DNA of 64,000 bases from Agrypnia vestita (Eukaryota > Arthropoda > Insecta > Trichoptera > Phryganeidae). The notes beneath the pieces were generated by a model. That model made no database searches, was not told the origin of the DNA, and saw only the letters and a program-made list of their open reading frames with translations. Positions within the stretch are counted from its first letter, which is position 1. Each line of letters starts with the position of its first letter. Of the stretch, positions 48,165-59,245 are shown one piece after another. The position numbers and the translations under genes were made by a program. The DNA lies in contig JADDOH010002122.1 of assembly GCA_016648135.1 (NCBI GenBank), forward strand, positions 186,001 through 250,000, written 5' to 3'.

Positions 48165-48580
48165 CTTTTTCTTCCTCAGCCCTCATCTCCCCACTGCTGG
48201 ATATAGGCCTTTTTCTTCCTTATTATTTGCTAGTTGTAGCCATTTCTTCCCCCCCACAGCGGCTATATCATCGGCCCATCTCTTTTGAGGTCTTCCTGCT
48301 GTTATCAGGTTGGGTTATTCTTTACATTTATTGTCCACCCTTCGAGCGATGCTGTTTCATTTTCTTTGCACCTTAAAAATCCAGTACTCTCTCGACTGTT
48401 CTCTTACCCGCACCATTACTTTTCTGATCTCTTCATGTGATTTCCAACATATATCTTTTCACACCTAGTTAAATTTTTGTATTTGGACCTTTTTGTTGAA
48501 AGTTCATGTTTCGCAACCATACGTGAGTCCTGGAATTATGCATTGCTTGAACACTTTTCGCTTTAGATATAGTGAAAGAT
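48165..48580 (-). mobile_element. RTE-type LINE pol C-terminus, decayed
   Basis: The minus-strand translation gives HVWLRNMNF (usually an aromatic-K-LRNMN phrase), VKRYMLEIT and later KKWLQLANNKEE near GGKKWLQLAN (usually GK.WLQ.A.DR.EW) with KEMGR before it (RWADDI region). The order runs from 48580 to 48170 on the minus strand. It is full of stops and ends near an ATATAGGCC word typical of such LINE tails. Confidence 0.65.
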
Positions 48581-49539
48581 AACTAATTAACTGTATTTAT
48601 GCGTAAATGTGTGCGTATGAACAATCATTGAAGTTTTTGAACCAGTCATTTCTTAATATAATTATGCTGTGTTTGTGCTGTTTTCAGCTTAATCTTGAAA
48701 TATGAAATGTGGGCCATCTCGTAATACCACAAATGAGCGTTATTTTTCTTCAAATGTCAAGGATGCAGAAAATAATTATCATCTCTTGTAATATTCTCAA
48801 TACAAATGGTATTTTTATTTCCGCAGCGAGATTTCCTTCAAAGCTTACCACCAGTATTCGTAATGTATTTTCGAAAATTTTCTGTTAAACAAAAATATCA
48901 AACCCTGATTAAGGAAATAATCAAACATTAAAAAGCCGTGAAACGCGGAAAAATGTATTTTTACGCTACTGTGTTAAAGTTACATGAACTGGCGGTACTT
49001 TCACCTTTTGTTGAATGTTTTAATGAAAAATTAGATTGACTGGATATCGTTGTATAATTATGTTTAATTTTCTTCTGATCGTTGTGACATTCCTGTCCCG
49101 CGCTTGCGCATGTGTCACGCTGCACAAGTATTTGTGCTTCTACTATGCACAACAAGTGCTCTTTTTTCGGAACTATGTGTTTATCACAAGTCAAGTTTAT
49201 CACCACTATGTCAGCTTTCCTCTTTTGCTTCTTCCATCTTTCGGAGGATATCTGCAAATAGCTGGAGCATTTTTAATATAGTACAATATATTGTCAGGAC
49301 AAAATATAAAATAAATATGCATTTGGAGACATTTTTGTGCCAAAAGACTGTGATTATGAAACATTCTTTTTTCAAATTACCTCAGAATATTATAAACACA
49401 TGTCGTTGATGTGTGCTCAAACATGATCTATGCAATAATATATATCTAGAGTACCTACTTAGGCCAATTACGGAAGTGGACGATCGTTTTCTAACAAATT
49501 TAATTTTAAAATGTCAAATTAAATTACATACACGAATGT

Positions 49540-49645
49540 TCTTAGGTTTTCACGGCCGTTCGGAATCTTTTGGTTTGTGTTTTCTGGGGTAATATGCCGA
49601 GTTTTACGTAAAAATTACGGTCTACTATCCCAGAAAATACAAACC
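49540..49645. mobile_element. Foldback element, family E, divergent copy 3
   Basis: GGTTTTCACGGCC, then TTTTGGTTTGTGTTTTCTGG and GTAATATGCCG, face the reverse complement ATCCCAGAAAATACAAACCA. The outer GGTTTTCACGGCC word is shared (inverted) with 5262-5300. It lacks the hammerhead-like loop. Confidence 0.6.
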
Positions 49646-50370
49646 AGAAACTAAAAACAATATTACACTTTCTTTCTTTCCCGCAATATTTACACAAACT
49701 CGATTTTTTGACATCACTCGCTTTTTGTCATATATTTTGTTTGGTTTTCACCTCAACGTGACACTGACTTTGGCTATAATATTCGCGAACCCATATATAT
49801 TATTGGCATTTACGTCACGACCCTCCCCTCTTTTTTCAATCCATATTCCCCGTAGTTAAAAACCTACAGTTTGGCGATTGAGAGCGTTTCTATCGTTACA
49901 TAAAATTATCACCAAATGTTGGCCGCCGCTTCCGGAAGCATTCTCTTCACCATCGGTGATTGTTCCAAATTGTTGGAATATATCGTCGGTTTCCGACCAT
50001 TATCACACGTGTAAAGGTATTGTGAAAAGTGTGTTGAAACTTATGTCACCGATTCATCGATTCTGATCTCATTTGGAGAAAGAAGAAGAGTGCGGCAGGT
50101 GAGTCGAGCCTTCTGTTTCTCCATATCATGCACAGTCCATGAACTATCTTTTCTATTCACCCTCTATCTCCCTCATTTCTTCACGTCATTTAACCGCCTC
50201 ACCTGCCGTCGGCGCGAAGTCGGCGACTTACGTCGGGATCATACCAACTTTTATTCTATTAACACCTAACTCGACGAATTGGTGCGTGCATAACAAATAT
50301 AAATAATGCTACGTTCATAGAACTGGGCAGTCTGAAATATAATAATTAAGATAATGTTTATTAAGATAAA

Positions 50371-50662
50371 TAATAGAAGTTTCACAGAGACTGAGACTTT
50401 AGGTATATGGGGAAGAAGGTATGTAAGTCTTTTGTCAAAATAAGAGGTGAAACGTGGTATATAAATAACAACTTGCCTGTACAACTTATGAGAAATTGAT
50501 ATATATGGCGGTCAATGATGGGTGGATTCGGTGAACATTATATTGTGTAAATTGATCACTTAAACCAGCCATACTATAGTTAGCAAGCCCAATAAACACT
50601 AAAAACTTCCATACCTACTTTCCCACATAAATAGGTTCGTCTCTGTGAGACTATATCTGTTA
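50371..50662. mobile_element. TIR element, family T, copy 2
   Basis: TAGAAGTTTCACAGAGACTG on the left faces GTCTCTGTGAGAC on the right. The inner words GGTGAACATTATATTGTGTA, GATCACTTAAAC and AAAACTTCCATACC match the copies at 24064 and 58015. Confidence 0.65.
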
Positions 50663-51284
50663 TATATCTTGATTATTTCTATGGATAAAATTCAAAACAT
50701 ATGAATATATTGTAGAAATATAATTTATCACTCATTTTAACTTTAATTAATTCATTTGAGTTTTGTAAAAGTAACTAGAAATAATACGTCAAAGTCATAA
50801 TTATAAAAATGACAACGTTGTACATTCTAGATAAGAAAGAACCATGTCATCACGTGATATTTTTAAAAACTTTTTGCACGGAATATTATTTCTGTATTTT
50901 ATATTCACCGTTCATAACATCCGCTGACGGTAATTATAAATGTTAATAGAGATAAGTTTTTTATGATCAAATTTTACATTTTCTGTGTGCGTGCTGAATA
51001 CTGTTTAACCAAGCTATAACCATTTCCCAACATTTTTTATGCTTTAAAAAAATGCAGCTGATTAATGCGGTTGTCGTTAGAAGATAAAGATAATAATACG
51101 GATTTAAAAATATGGACTCAAAATTGAGTACATACGGTCAGTATGTTTTATATAATAAATTTTTACTCACATTGAATACACTATTTTGATTTATTTTTCA
51201 TATTTAGCTTAACAATATTTTTTTACTCAAATAAGTCATAAAATTGATTTAACCTGATACCTCTGAATTTATTCATTTTAATTA

Positions 51285-51475
51285 ACTAAAATCTTCATAT
51301 ACACCTCTTGGAGTACCTTACGTGTACCGGTTTCGATACCACTGTATCATCAGGATGGACGCGAGTGGTATCAAAACAGGTACACGTTAAGTTACTCAAA
51401 GTGGTTTGTTTTTACATAGTTATTAGTAAAAATTAATAATTATGTCCAACCACAAAGTTAACGCTTAAATATCAA
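51285..51475 (-). mobile_element. Hairpin element related to the 1010-1310 region
   Basis: Contains a long imperfect hairpin (about 51313-51396) whose minus strand has CTGATGA, GATAC...GTATC and GAAACCGGTA. It also has an ACCACAAAGTTAACGCTTAA word at 51451-51470, the reverse complement of TTAAAGCATTAACTTTGTGG at 1061-1080. No coding capacity. Confidence 0.5.
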
Positions 51476-51527
51476 AGATACCTATAAAATAGATATGTTT
51501 ACTTGACATAATTAGAAAACTGACATG

Positions 51528-51760
51528 CTTCTTGGGCTAGTAGTTAAGACACTTGCCTGTGTTCCTATGGTTGGGGATTCGAGCCCGAATCCAGGAGACA
51601 TGTAAGTTAATCTTATTTGCATAGCACAAGCATCTAATTCATGTAATAATAATTAAAAAGCAAATTTTTGAATTGTAGCGTAGTGATAATTTAAAAAAAT
51701 TAATAAAATTGATGTGACACATAGGTATTATGTGTAGGCATCTCAATTTTTTTAATGAAA
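51528..51760 (+). mobile_element. tRNA-derived SINE related to family S1
   Basis: The head has GGGCTAGTAGTTAAGACA and a B-box-like GGATTCGAGCCCGAATCC. The tail shares GCATAGCACAAGC and AAATTGATGTGACACATA with family S1 but is interrupted by about 60 extra bases. Ends T-rich. Confidence 0.6.
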
Positions 51761-51849
51761 TAAAAAACATTTCAATAAGGGAACTTACACTACCTAACTT
51801 TCTAAAAAAATATATTTTTAAATTTTTATGCTTCAACAAGCAACAGAAG

Positions 51850-51978
51850 CGAAACTAATCGCAAAACACCCAGGTATGAGTAAATCACATAGATAAATTG
51901 TGACCTCACTGGGAATCGGACCCGGAACCCTCGATGTGAGAAGCCAGTGTCATGTTCATTGGGCTACGGGGGCCGCCT
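51850..51978 (-). mobile_element. tRNA-derived SINE, family S2, inverted
   Basis: On the minus strand: GGCGGCCCCCGTAGCCCAAT, GGTTCCGGGTCCGATTCC (B box), then CTATGTGATTTACTCATACC and TGGGTGTTTTGCG. This is the inverted counterpart of 45739-45905. Confidence 0.7.
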
Positions 51979-52790
51979 TTAAAAAAATATATGATTTAAC
52001 AAAAACGAATTCATATTACTACTTAATACATCATATTACTTAAGTGATAATTAGTAAAAACACTGATCATAAATGATGGAGTACGAATTTATGAAATTGA
52101 TTATTTTATTTTATAAACAAATGATAGGTAACAAAATTGCACAAAATAATCAATAACATCAACTTGAAAATTATCTGTCATTCACTTAAATGTTCCCACA
52201 AACTACATAAAATACGCGCAATTTAATTATTATTCCTAATACAGAAATAAAAAATGTAATAATTTAAAACGATACTTCGTGCCGGTTGAGTCGATGAATG
52301 AATATCAAAGAGTTGATATGTAATACAGTGCAGTGACAATCTTTTAAAAAGATGACAAAACTCAGTGAGAGAATAGCAAAGTTTTCATCATAATATATAT
52401 TAAATTTGGGTCACATAGTAGGGTTATAAAGTTTTAAATTTGTATTATAATTTGGTAGATGTAAACCATGAAAACTCCTCAATGTAAGAAACGGCACAAG
52501 AAAATTTTTCTTTTGAAGTCACTCACGAGGGTCAGAGTAATTATGGATAATTATACCTACATGTCAGAAACTAACGTGCCTTATATAAGATTCCGAGGAA
52601 TACATAAATATGAAAGACCCAATAATTATACAAATGAATAAAATGTAATTCTTTTTTTTTCTGAATACAGAGGGTATTCATTTTATGGAACTCCATTGTT
52701 AATCAATGCTATATAAATCAGTTGATATTGGCCTAGACAGCCAAAATGATTGTCTATTTATATCGAAAAATTAAATTATGTAACCATAAA

Positions 52791-52975
52791 GAGTAGCTTG
52801 TTGGTCTTGTGGTAAGGACTCTCGCCTCGTGATCCAAGGGTCGCGGGTTCGAACCTCACTCCACACTAGAAAGTTAGTCCTATTTTCATTGCACAAGCGT
52901 TTAGCTTAGTTTGAAAATAGGAAGAATATTGATGTGACACGTATTCCGTGTTTGCAACTCTATTTTAAAAAAAAA
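52791..52975 (+). mobile_element. tRNA-derived SINE, family S1, best copy
   Basis: GTAGCTTGTTGGTCTTGTGG (A-box region), CTCGCCTCGTGATCCAAGGG, then B box GGTTCGAACCTC and the tail CATTGCACAAGCGTTTAGCT, AATATTGATGTGACACGTA, ending in T/A-rich sequence. Nearly the same as 9779-9965. A functional tRNA is excluded because an unrelated conserved tail follows directly and the acceptor stem does not pair. Confidence 0.8.
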
Positions 52976-53496
52976 TCGTGTTTGATTTAAAAGTATTGAT
53001 TAAATAAGATTTATCAAATATAAAAAAATCTATCTATTAAAAAATGTTGGTTTCCACCGGGTTACGCACTCGGATCTTCTCCAATTTACTCCAATGTTTA
53101 CCTTTCAAAATTTCCAAAAATTTGAACTTGAAAAAATACATACATTCTTATTTCATTTTGAAATAGCTACTTAATTTATATTGCAATGGATCCCAAAATT
53201 CTTTGGGTTATACACTTTAGATGACGCCAGGAAAAATTAATCTTCTTTTTATTTAATCTTGAATCTTTGATACGACCAATATATGTAATTATGAATTATT
53301 TATTATTTTCTTGATTCATATCCCGGTGGTAGTCTCATTAATCCAAAGAAAGGCAGGCTGCTCATCCCGTATTTATTTCTATTTACTGATCTTTTAAATT
53401 TTAATTTTATCTAATTTCTTTTAAATTTTATACAGGCATATAATATCTTTAATATTTCTCCATGCCCGAGGTGTTTGAAATTTAAAATACGCCAAA

Positions 53497-53790
53497 GTGT
53501 AACTCCGCTTTGCTGCGAAATCGCTCACCACGATGTTTCGCATAGAAGGGTGTATTTATTGACTGACAGAACGCAGCCTGCCGGCTGCCGGGCCGGCCCT
53601 GGCCAGCGCGGGGACGGGCCGCTGCGAGAGTTGCCGACTGTGTCCCGGACGCGGCGGCTATTTATAGAGTCAGCCCGGCTGCGCAGGGGCGCCCAAGGGT
53701 TTCCACCGACCGAAAAACCGGGCAAAACTTTTTGGGCACCAAAATATATTTTCCGAATTTTGTCTTCCTTTTTAGTATCAACTCTGAGAC
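53497..53790 (-). promoter_or_regulatory. GC-rich block with TATA box, then AATAAA: solo LTR or core promoter
   Basis: On the minus strand TATAAATAG (53666-53658) is followed about 28 bases later by an ACAGTC initiator-like word, then a GC-rich stretch, AATAAA (53560-53555) and finally GGAGTTACA. TATA, start and AATAAA about 100 bases apart, with TG...CA-like ends, would suit an LTR (U3-R-U5). Equally it could be a GC-rich promoter and first exon with a GTGAGC donor at 53528, upstream of and on the same strand as jeb. The frames open on both strands here have no recognisable domain. Confidence 0.4.
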
Positions 53791-54136
53791 AAGATAATAT
53801 TGTATATGAAAGGGAATAGGGTCAAATCTGATTACGAATGGTGGTCTGTATTATGCTCGGGCATTTCAGAAATATTATACCACCTGACGAGTTGAATAAT
53901 ATAGGTTCTTGGACAGATCTACTCGATAGCCAAAAGGCTTTAAATAAACGTTCCAAGTTTTTGTCGGTTATTCCTTACTAATCTAACGTGCCCTTGTACT
54001 CGTACAAACATTGACCCTATTCGTGCCTATAGATAAATAATTTCATAGTGCCACTGAATACCAAAATAGTATAGACATGAACTAAAGGAAATTTCTCGGC
54101 ACCCGGTCTGGTTCCACGGCTAATACGATTGACTTA

Positions 54137-54490
54137 TTTTGAAAAAATACTAAGAGCTTGTAGATTTTGAAACAATTATGAAAACATCAAACTAAATACT
54201 CTTAAAAATATAATACCTTCGCAAATAAGTAGCACTTTATTACACAAATATGTTTTTAATTAAAGAGATGATTTAATTAAAAAAATGTTAAAACAAAATT
54301 TACAAAAAATTATAAAAATAACGTCTATTGCTAAAAAAATATCTTTTGTTTACTAGGAGTTTTTACTATACATAAGAATAAATACTTAAACTGCATTAAA
54401 AACGTGTCTTAAATAAATGCATAGAGGGATAAATTTATATCCAATACCCTCGCCTAAAGAAGGGGCTTAGTTCATCTCTGTAAAATTTTA
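54137..54490 (+). repeat. Dispersed repeat, family D, copy 2
   Basis: Shares with 8540-8870, in the same order, TTTTGAAACAATTATGAAAA, ATCAAACTAAATA, AGTAGCACTTTATTAC, AATAACGTCTA, AAACTGCATTA and GGGGCTTAGTTCATCTCTGT. Not coding. Confidence 0.65.
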
Positions 54491-54615
54491 TGCTCTGTGG
54501 GTGGTGCCGATTTAAAGAATGGTAAATTTCTTACCTTTCTTTCGTTCTACCAGTCTACGCTGCAAACCTTATATTTTATAAAGATAATAAAGGTATACCT
54601 ACTTATTTAAATGAA

Positions 54616-54677
54616 TAAAAATAACTTGGTTAAACACCACTGTATTAATATAGAGGTGTTTAACCAAGTTATTTTTA
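54616..54677. repeat. Perfect 23-bp hairpin
   Basis: Arms 54616-54638 and 54655-54677 are perfect reverse complements, with AACTTGGTTAAACACC at the core, around a 16-base loop. A perfect stem without mismatches is more like a young foldback element or rearrangement than a microRNA precursor. Confidence 0.85.
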
Positions 54678-55344
54678 ATAATTTAATTATAATGTCCCAC
54701 TACCAAGTGTTTGCTTCCTTCGAAAACCTACATGTTTATTATTTCTACAATATTATTTAATGATTATAAACGGGTAAATATAAATAATAATTAATTATTG
54801 AATTTTAATTACAAAATTGCCTGGCATGAATACTCCGTAAAAATTATTATCTAAAATAAATTGGTCTGTTTTCAGATTTTATAGGCAATTTTCTTCAAAA
54901 CTTCTAATTTTAAACAAGCTATAGTATAGTTATTTAGTGTGGTCGTACTATTTTTTCATTTCTTCATATGGGAAAGTGTTTAGCGTGTGGTAGGGTTACG
55001 GAGGAGAATAATTCATTTTATGAATTTTTGTTTCATTTCGATTCGTAACCTTATTTTGAATTTTTTATCCTGCTTTAATCCGCGATTCATGCATTCGCGG
55101 CTCAAGAAATACGTGGAAGAATAATAGTCTGTACTAAAAATATATTTTTATACCTAATTTACCCTAACATCCACAATTTCATCTACACCGGATAAGACTG
55201 TGGTGTAATTAGATTGACCTATATATATCTAAAAAAACTTTTTGCGGTCGTTAATGGATGACGTTAGTTGTATTTTAAAAAGTGCTACGGTTGTTTTTTT
55301 GATATTATACGCTCTATAACGACACACTCAATTCGAATTTCGAA

Positions 55345-56019
55345 TACAAAAAAAAGTAACCCATAAAAACCAAGTTTTTACTATACTTCCTTTCTTTGTA
55401 AAATATAACAATAATAAAAGACAAATTAAAACATATAAGATAACACTAAACTTACAGAAATTTAATATATTTCTAAAATGTCAAATGTTTTGAGATGTCA
55501 GCATTTTGATACATTCAATTATCATCAATATCGTACCTTATGAATTTCCAGCGTCAAATGATTAAGTCAGAATCAGATTTGAGTAATGTAGAATTCTTCA
55601 AAACTAAGCAGAAATCTATTTGATTTTTTGAAAATTTTTATTTGATTTTTTCCCAAAAAACCCAATTATGCTGTCATCTGTGAACCAATTGTTTTGTAAA
55701 TTTTCGAAATTCGTAGTGATGTATTTATTATACTGACGGAGTAATTCAAATTTAGAAAATATTCCACGACGTTATCGGGCCGCCGCGCCATTGCTAATCA
55801 AACTTTTCTAATGATTCCAATTTGAAAAAACCAATAAAATTTCTAAAAATCCGAATTTATACTATAATTATTAATTTTTTTAACGAAAATTTGATAGATC
55901 TTCTTGATCGTCGCCACGAGTCTGCTTGCCAAGTTTCAGCTCGATTGGATCACGGGAAAAGGTTCAAAAATCGATCCAAAGTTTTTGTTGACGGCAAGCA
56001 AGCAGACGCCACGAGTTAA
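55345..56019. mobile_element. ACTCCCTTTC-family element, copy C, cut by mariner
   Basis: Begins with the shared AACCCATAAAAACCAAG word near 55360 and ACTTCCTTTCTTT. It ends with the family core AACGAAAATTTGATAGATC, GATCGTCGCCACGAGTCTGC and GACGCCACGAGTTAA, where the mariner begins. The expected AGAAAGGGAGT end is not found on the far side of the mariner, so that end has been lost. Confidence 0.6.
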
Positions 56020-56021
56020 TA

Positions 56022-57306
56022 TTAGGTCCTTACATATGAAATTGGCGTTTTGCCGTACTGGCAAATTTGATCTCAAATATCTTCTCTTTGGTTAGGAATT
56101 CCAAATCCAAATTTATACAGCTATTTACTCATGTATTTTTGTTTAGAAAATTATAATTCATTTGTTTTTTCCTCAATTGTTTTTTTCTTTGCGTCACTCA
56201 GTTTACAAAATGAAAAACTTGAAATATCGCGTTATTTACGAGTACGAGTTCCACCGTGGCACCAGTGCTGCAGAAACGGCTCGAAGGATTAATGATGTGT
56301 ATGGCGACGGTGCCGCAAAAGAAAACACAGTGCGTTTTTGGTTCCAACGTTTTCGTTCTGGAAATTTCGACCTGCAGAACAAGCCCCGTGGACGGCCGGA
56401 GACCAAAGTTGATAATGAAGAATTGAAGGCTATTGTGGAAGCGGATCCATCGCAAACCACATCCGAGTTAGCTGCAGGCTGCGGTGTTAGTGATAAAACT
56501 GTTTTAAACCACTTGAAGCAAATTGGTAAGGTGAAAAAGCTTGAAAGGTGGGTACCTCACGAATTGAGTGAAACAAATCAACAAACGCGCGTTGACTGCT
56601 GCGTTGCATTACTCAACCGGCACAATAATGAAGGGATTTTAAATCGAATCATTACCTATGATGAAAAGTGGATCCTGTACGATAATCGGAAGCGCTCATC
56701 GCAATGGCTGAACCCTGCCGAACCAGCCAAACCATGCCCCAAGCGAAAATTGACTCCAAAAAAGTTACTTGTGAGCGTTTGGTGGACTAGTGCTGTGTCG
56801 TTCACTACAGCTTTCTTAAATCTGGCCAGACGATTACGGCAGATGTCTATTGTCAGCAACTGCAAACCATGATGGAAAAGCTAGCTGCTAAACAACCGAG
56901 GCTGGTTAATCGTTCTAGGCCACTGCTGCTTCATGATAACGCTAGACCACACACTGCACAACAGACGGCTACCAAATTAGAGGAGCTTCAATTGGAATGT
57001 CTAAGACATCCACCGTACTCTCCGGACCTTGCCCCAACAGATTACCATTTTTTTCGAAATTTGGATAACTTCTTGCAAAGGAAAAAATTCAACTCCGATG
57101 GGGCAGTCCAAACCGCCTTCAAAGATTTTATTGATTCCCGTCCGAATGGTATTTTTAGTAAAGGGATCGATGAACTACCTATGAGATGGCAAAAGTGCAT
57201 AGATAGCAATGGTACATACTTTGATTAAATAAATATATTATAATAAAAAAAAATCGGCTTTATGTTCCTCCCATACTAAACGTCAATTTCATATGTAAGG
57301 ACCTAA
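56022..57306 (+). mobile_element. mariner element (1285 bp) with intact TIRs
   Basis: The left end TTAGGTCCTTACATATGAAA at 56022 and the right end (its reverse complement, finishing at 57306) match over about 28 bases with one mismatch. The TA dinucleotide is duplicated at 56020-56021 and 57307-57308. The terminal sequence is the one I associate with the cecropia subfamily of mariners. The transposase frame inside (56210-57228) is almost complete. It has inserted at the edge of the repeat at 55345-56019. Confidence 0.95.
56210..57228 (+). pseudogene. mariner transposase, one visible frameshift
   Basis: The protein starts MKNLKYRVIYEYEFHRGTSA. It has an N-terminal paired helix-turn-helix region (TVRFWFQRFRSGNFD, KPRGRP linker, TVLNHLKQIGK), then WVPHEL before the catalytic domain. 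The first catalytic Asp is in ITYDEKW. After a one-base loss near 56790 the frame continues to HDNARPHTA (second Asp) and YSPDLAPTDYHFF (third Asp). There are 34 residues between the last two Asp residues, the D,D34D signature of mariner. Together the two frames account for roughly the usual 340-350 residues, and I see no internal stop apart from the frameshift. An isolated start at 56869 would give only the C-terminal part. It is unlikely to be active as it stands. Confidence 0.93.
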
Positions 57307-57599
57307 TATATGCATAATGTTTCCATTACAAATGTCAAGACGCCTGTCAATATTTATATTATATCGTTAATATTGGCAATAATGTCCAATAATTTGGACA
57401 TGGACATTAGAAGAAAGATGTGTAATGAATTAGTCTCTTTTTGGAAAGGTACAGCGATTAAATGTATAAATTCTTATAGTTTAAACAGATTAGAAAAAAA
57501 ATGTATTTTATGCAATATTTCTTTTTTTATAATAAATAATGCATACAATATTATTCTCAAAAATATATATTTGATAGACTTCTGTACTCCGGACAATCT

Positions 57600-57990
57600 G
57601 TGCTATTCTGAAAATAGCAATATTGGGACGTCACATATTTATATAAAAAATAAACGAGACGTAGCTACCTATATGCCAGTTATGAAAGTTATCCGCCAAC
57701 AATATTTCTCTTTTCCATGGTCCAACGTGACAATGACAATTTCGCCATAATTTTGCTTCAGGACGCTATGGGAGAAGAAATTAATAAATGCATATGAAAT
57801 AATCTTTTTTCTACAAACTTTAAATACAGCATTAGTACTTATTTCATGTAATTTTAATCGAAACACAACAATTGTGAGGTTACGTCAGACCATACCGAAG
57901 AAATCGGACATCGCAAATAAAGGCTTTTACTTTGAGAGAGATACGTGAACATATACAAATCTTCTTTTTTAAGACGAACGATGCGTTTTT
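57600..57990. mobile_element. Long-TIR element, family L, partial copy
   Basis: Segments AAATAGCAATATTGGGACGT, AACGAGACGTAGCTACCTAT, GTCCAACGTGACAATGACAA, TTTAAATACAGCATTAGTAC and TTACTTTGAGAGAGATACGT recur in the same order at 60690-61575. The open frame 57310-57750 crosses the boundary of this repeat and is therefore not treated as a gene. Confidence 0.6.
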
Positions 57991-58014
57991 CGATTTGGAA
58001 TTTAAAAAAATTTC

Positions 58015-58185
58015 ATAACGTGTGTATGTTCTTACGATGGAATCGGTGAACGTTGGATTGTGTAGAGTGATCACTTAAGTCGGCTCGTAAAGTTGTAAGC
58101 CCTGGGCCATGGTATAAAAGACTTCCATACAAATTTATCATTTAAATATCTTCGTCTGTATGAAATAATTATATCATAATTTTTC
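58015..58185 (+). mobile_element. TIR element, family T, partial copy 3
   Basis: GTGTGTATGTTCTTACGATG, GGTGAACGTTGGATTGTGTA, GATCACTTAAGTC and AAAGACTTCCATAC match family T. The outer TIRs are degraded. Confidence 0.55.
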
Positions 58186-58189
58186 TAAA

Positions 58190-59065
58190 TCAGATGTACA
58201 ACCTTTGAGGTCTCTATAAGTGAACGTAGTGAAACGATTTTTCTGCAAGACGTTGATCAATCTTATTGGCTGAATGGAGCGAGATCGGAGGCTGTACACT
58301 CGATACAGGAAATTCATTCATCTCGAATTTACGACCTCGCTATCGCGTGGCTGCGCCGTGATCGCTAGTTCCGGTTCAACGACGGAAGTAAGAACTTGAG
58401 ATTGCCGCCATTATAATGGTATCAATTATGTCGCTCTGTCTGTAAAAGAACGAATCGACCAGATCGCTACACGATTTTGCAAGTTGCCAATTGATTTCCA
58501 CAGCCTTTAACGGAACAATGAAATATTTTACAATGTGACGAATAAAATCGAGCGAATAATCACGTCCAACGTTTCCATTTTAGATTAGGAGAGTTTATTG
58601 ATAATTATATTGTATTTTTCGATATAAAAATTATCAATCGGTCGTAAATAGTCCCATTGCGACATTAAAATACAATGAAAAAAACATTCTACGACAATTA
58701 GGGGCCCGATACGTAATACACTTTTTTGTGATCGTGATATTATGAATATTAGGTTGATGTTTAGTTATCCGTCTTTTTTTAATTATACATTTAATTGACA
58801 TTAGTCATAATATATTTCTTTAATATGGATAGAAAATAAAAATTTGTTTCTTTTCTATATTCGAATGTGCTATGCTAGAAAATTAAATTTTGTTTCTTTC
58901 CTATATTCGAAAGTGCTATGCTAGGGGCATCTACAGTGCTTCTCATGGTATCATTACCAGCTGCGAAATTTAGGTATGCTATGTCATGGGAAGGATTATA
59001 GATATTTCTAGCATAGTCCATTCGGATATATAAAAGAAACTGATTAAGAACATCTATACCTATAT
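58190..59065. other. No gene recognised; one direct duplication
   Basis: TTTGTTTCTTTYCTATATTCGAA occurs twice in close tandem (about 58842 and 58889), followed both times by GTGCTATGCTAG. Nothing with coding character is visible. Confidence 0.4.
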
Positions 59066-59069
59066 ACAA

Positions 59070-59245
59070 CTTACATAATGTTGATAATATGTGGATATTC
59101 TTACAAAGGAAATGGTGAACGTTACGTTAAACAAAGCTCATACAGGTCATCCTGACCTACCCTATAAAGACTTTTCTCACACTTTTCCCAGCTTCGACTC
59201 TGTGAGACTCGAGAAGTGAGTGACTTCTATAATTTATCTAAATTA
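59070..59245 (+). mobile_element. TIR element, family T, copy 4
   Basis: ATATGTGGATATTCTTACAA, GGTGAACGTTACG and TATAAAGACTTTTCTCACAC, then GACTCTGTGAGAC and ACTTCTATAATTTAT, match the 3' half of the 24064 copy. Confidence 0.55.

Noticed and set aside
49878..50066. 62-codon frame followed by a CAGGTGAGT donor-like site (about 50096)
   Set aside because: It looked like an exon end, but the frame closes before the site, no acceptor or domain was found, and an inverted CTCACCTGCCG nearby suggests a repeat.
53475..53819. 114-codon plus-strand frame in the GC-rich block
   Set aside because: Both strands are open because GC-rich DNA lacks stops; no motif, and the block reads better as a promoter or LTR.
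57310..57750. 146-codon open frame
   Set aside because: It starts just outside the mariner and runs into repeat family L; no domain is recognisable and composition is the AT-rich background.
58320..58400. GC-rich word cluster resembling a short exon
   Set aside because: No splice sites in phase and no recognisable peptide.
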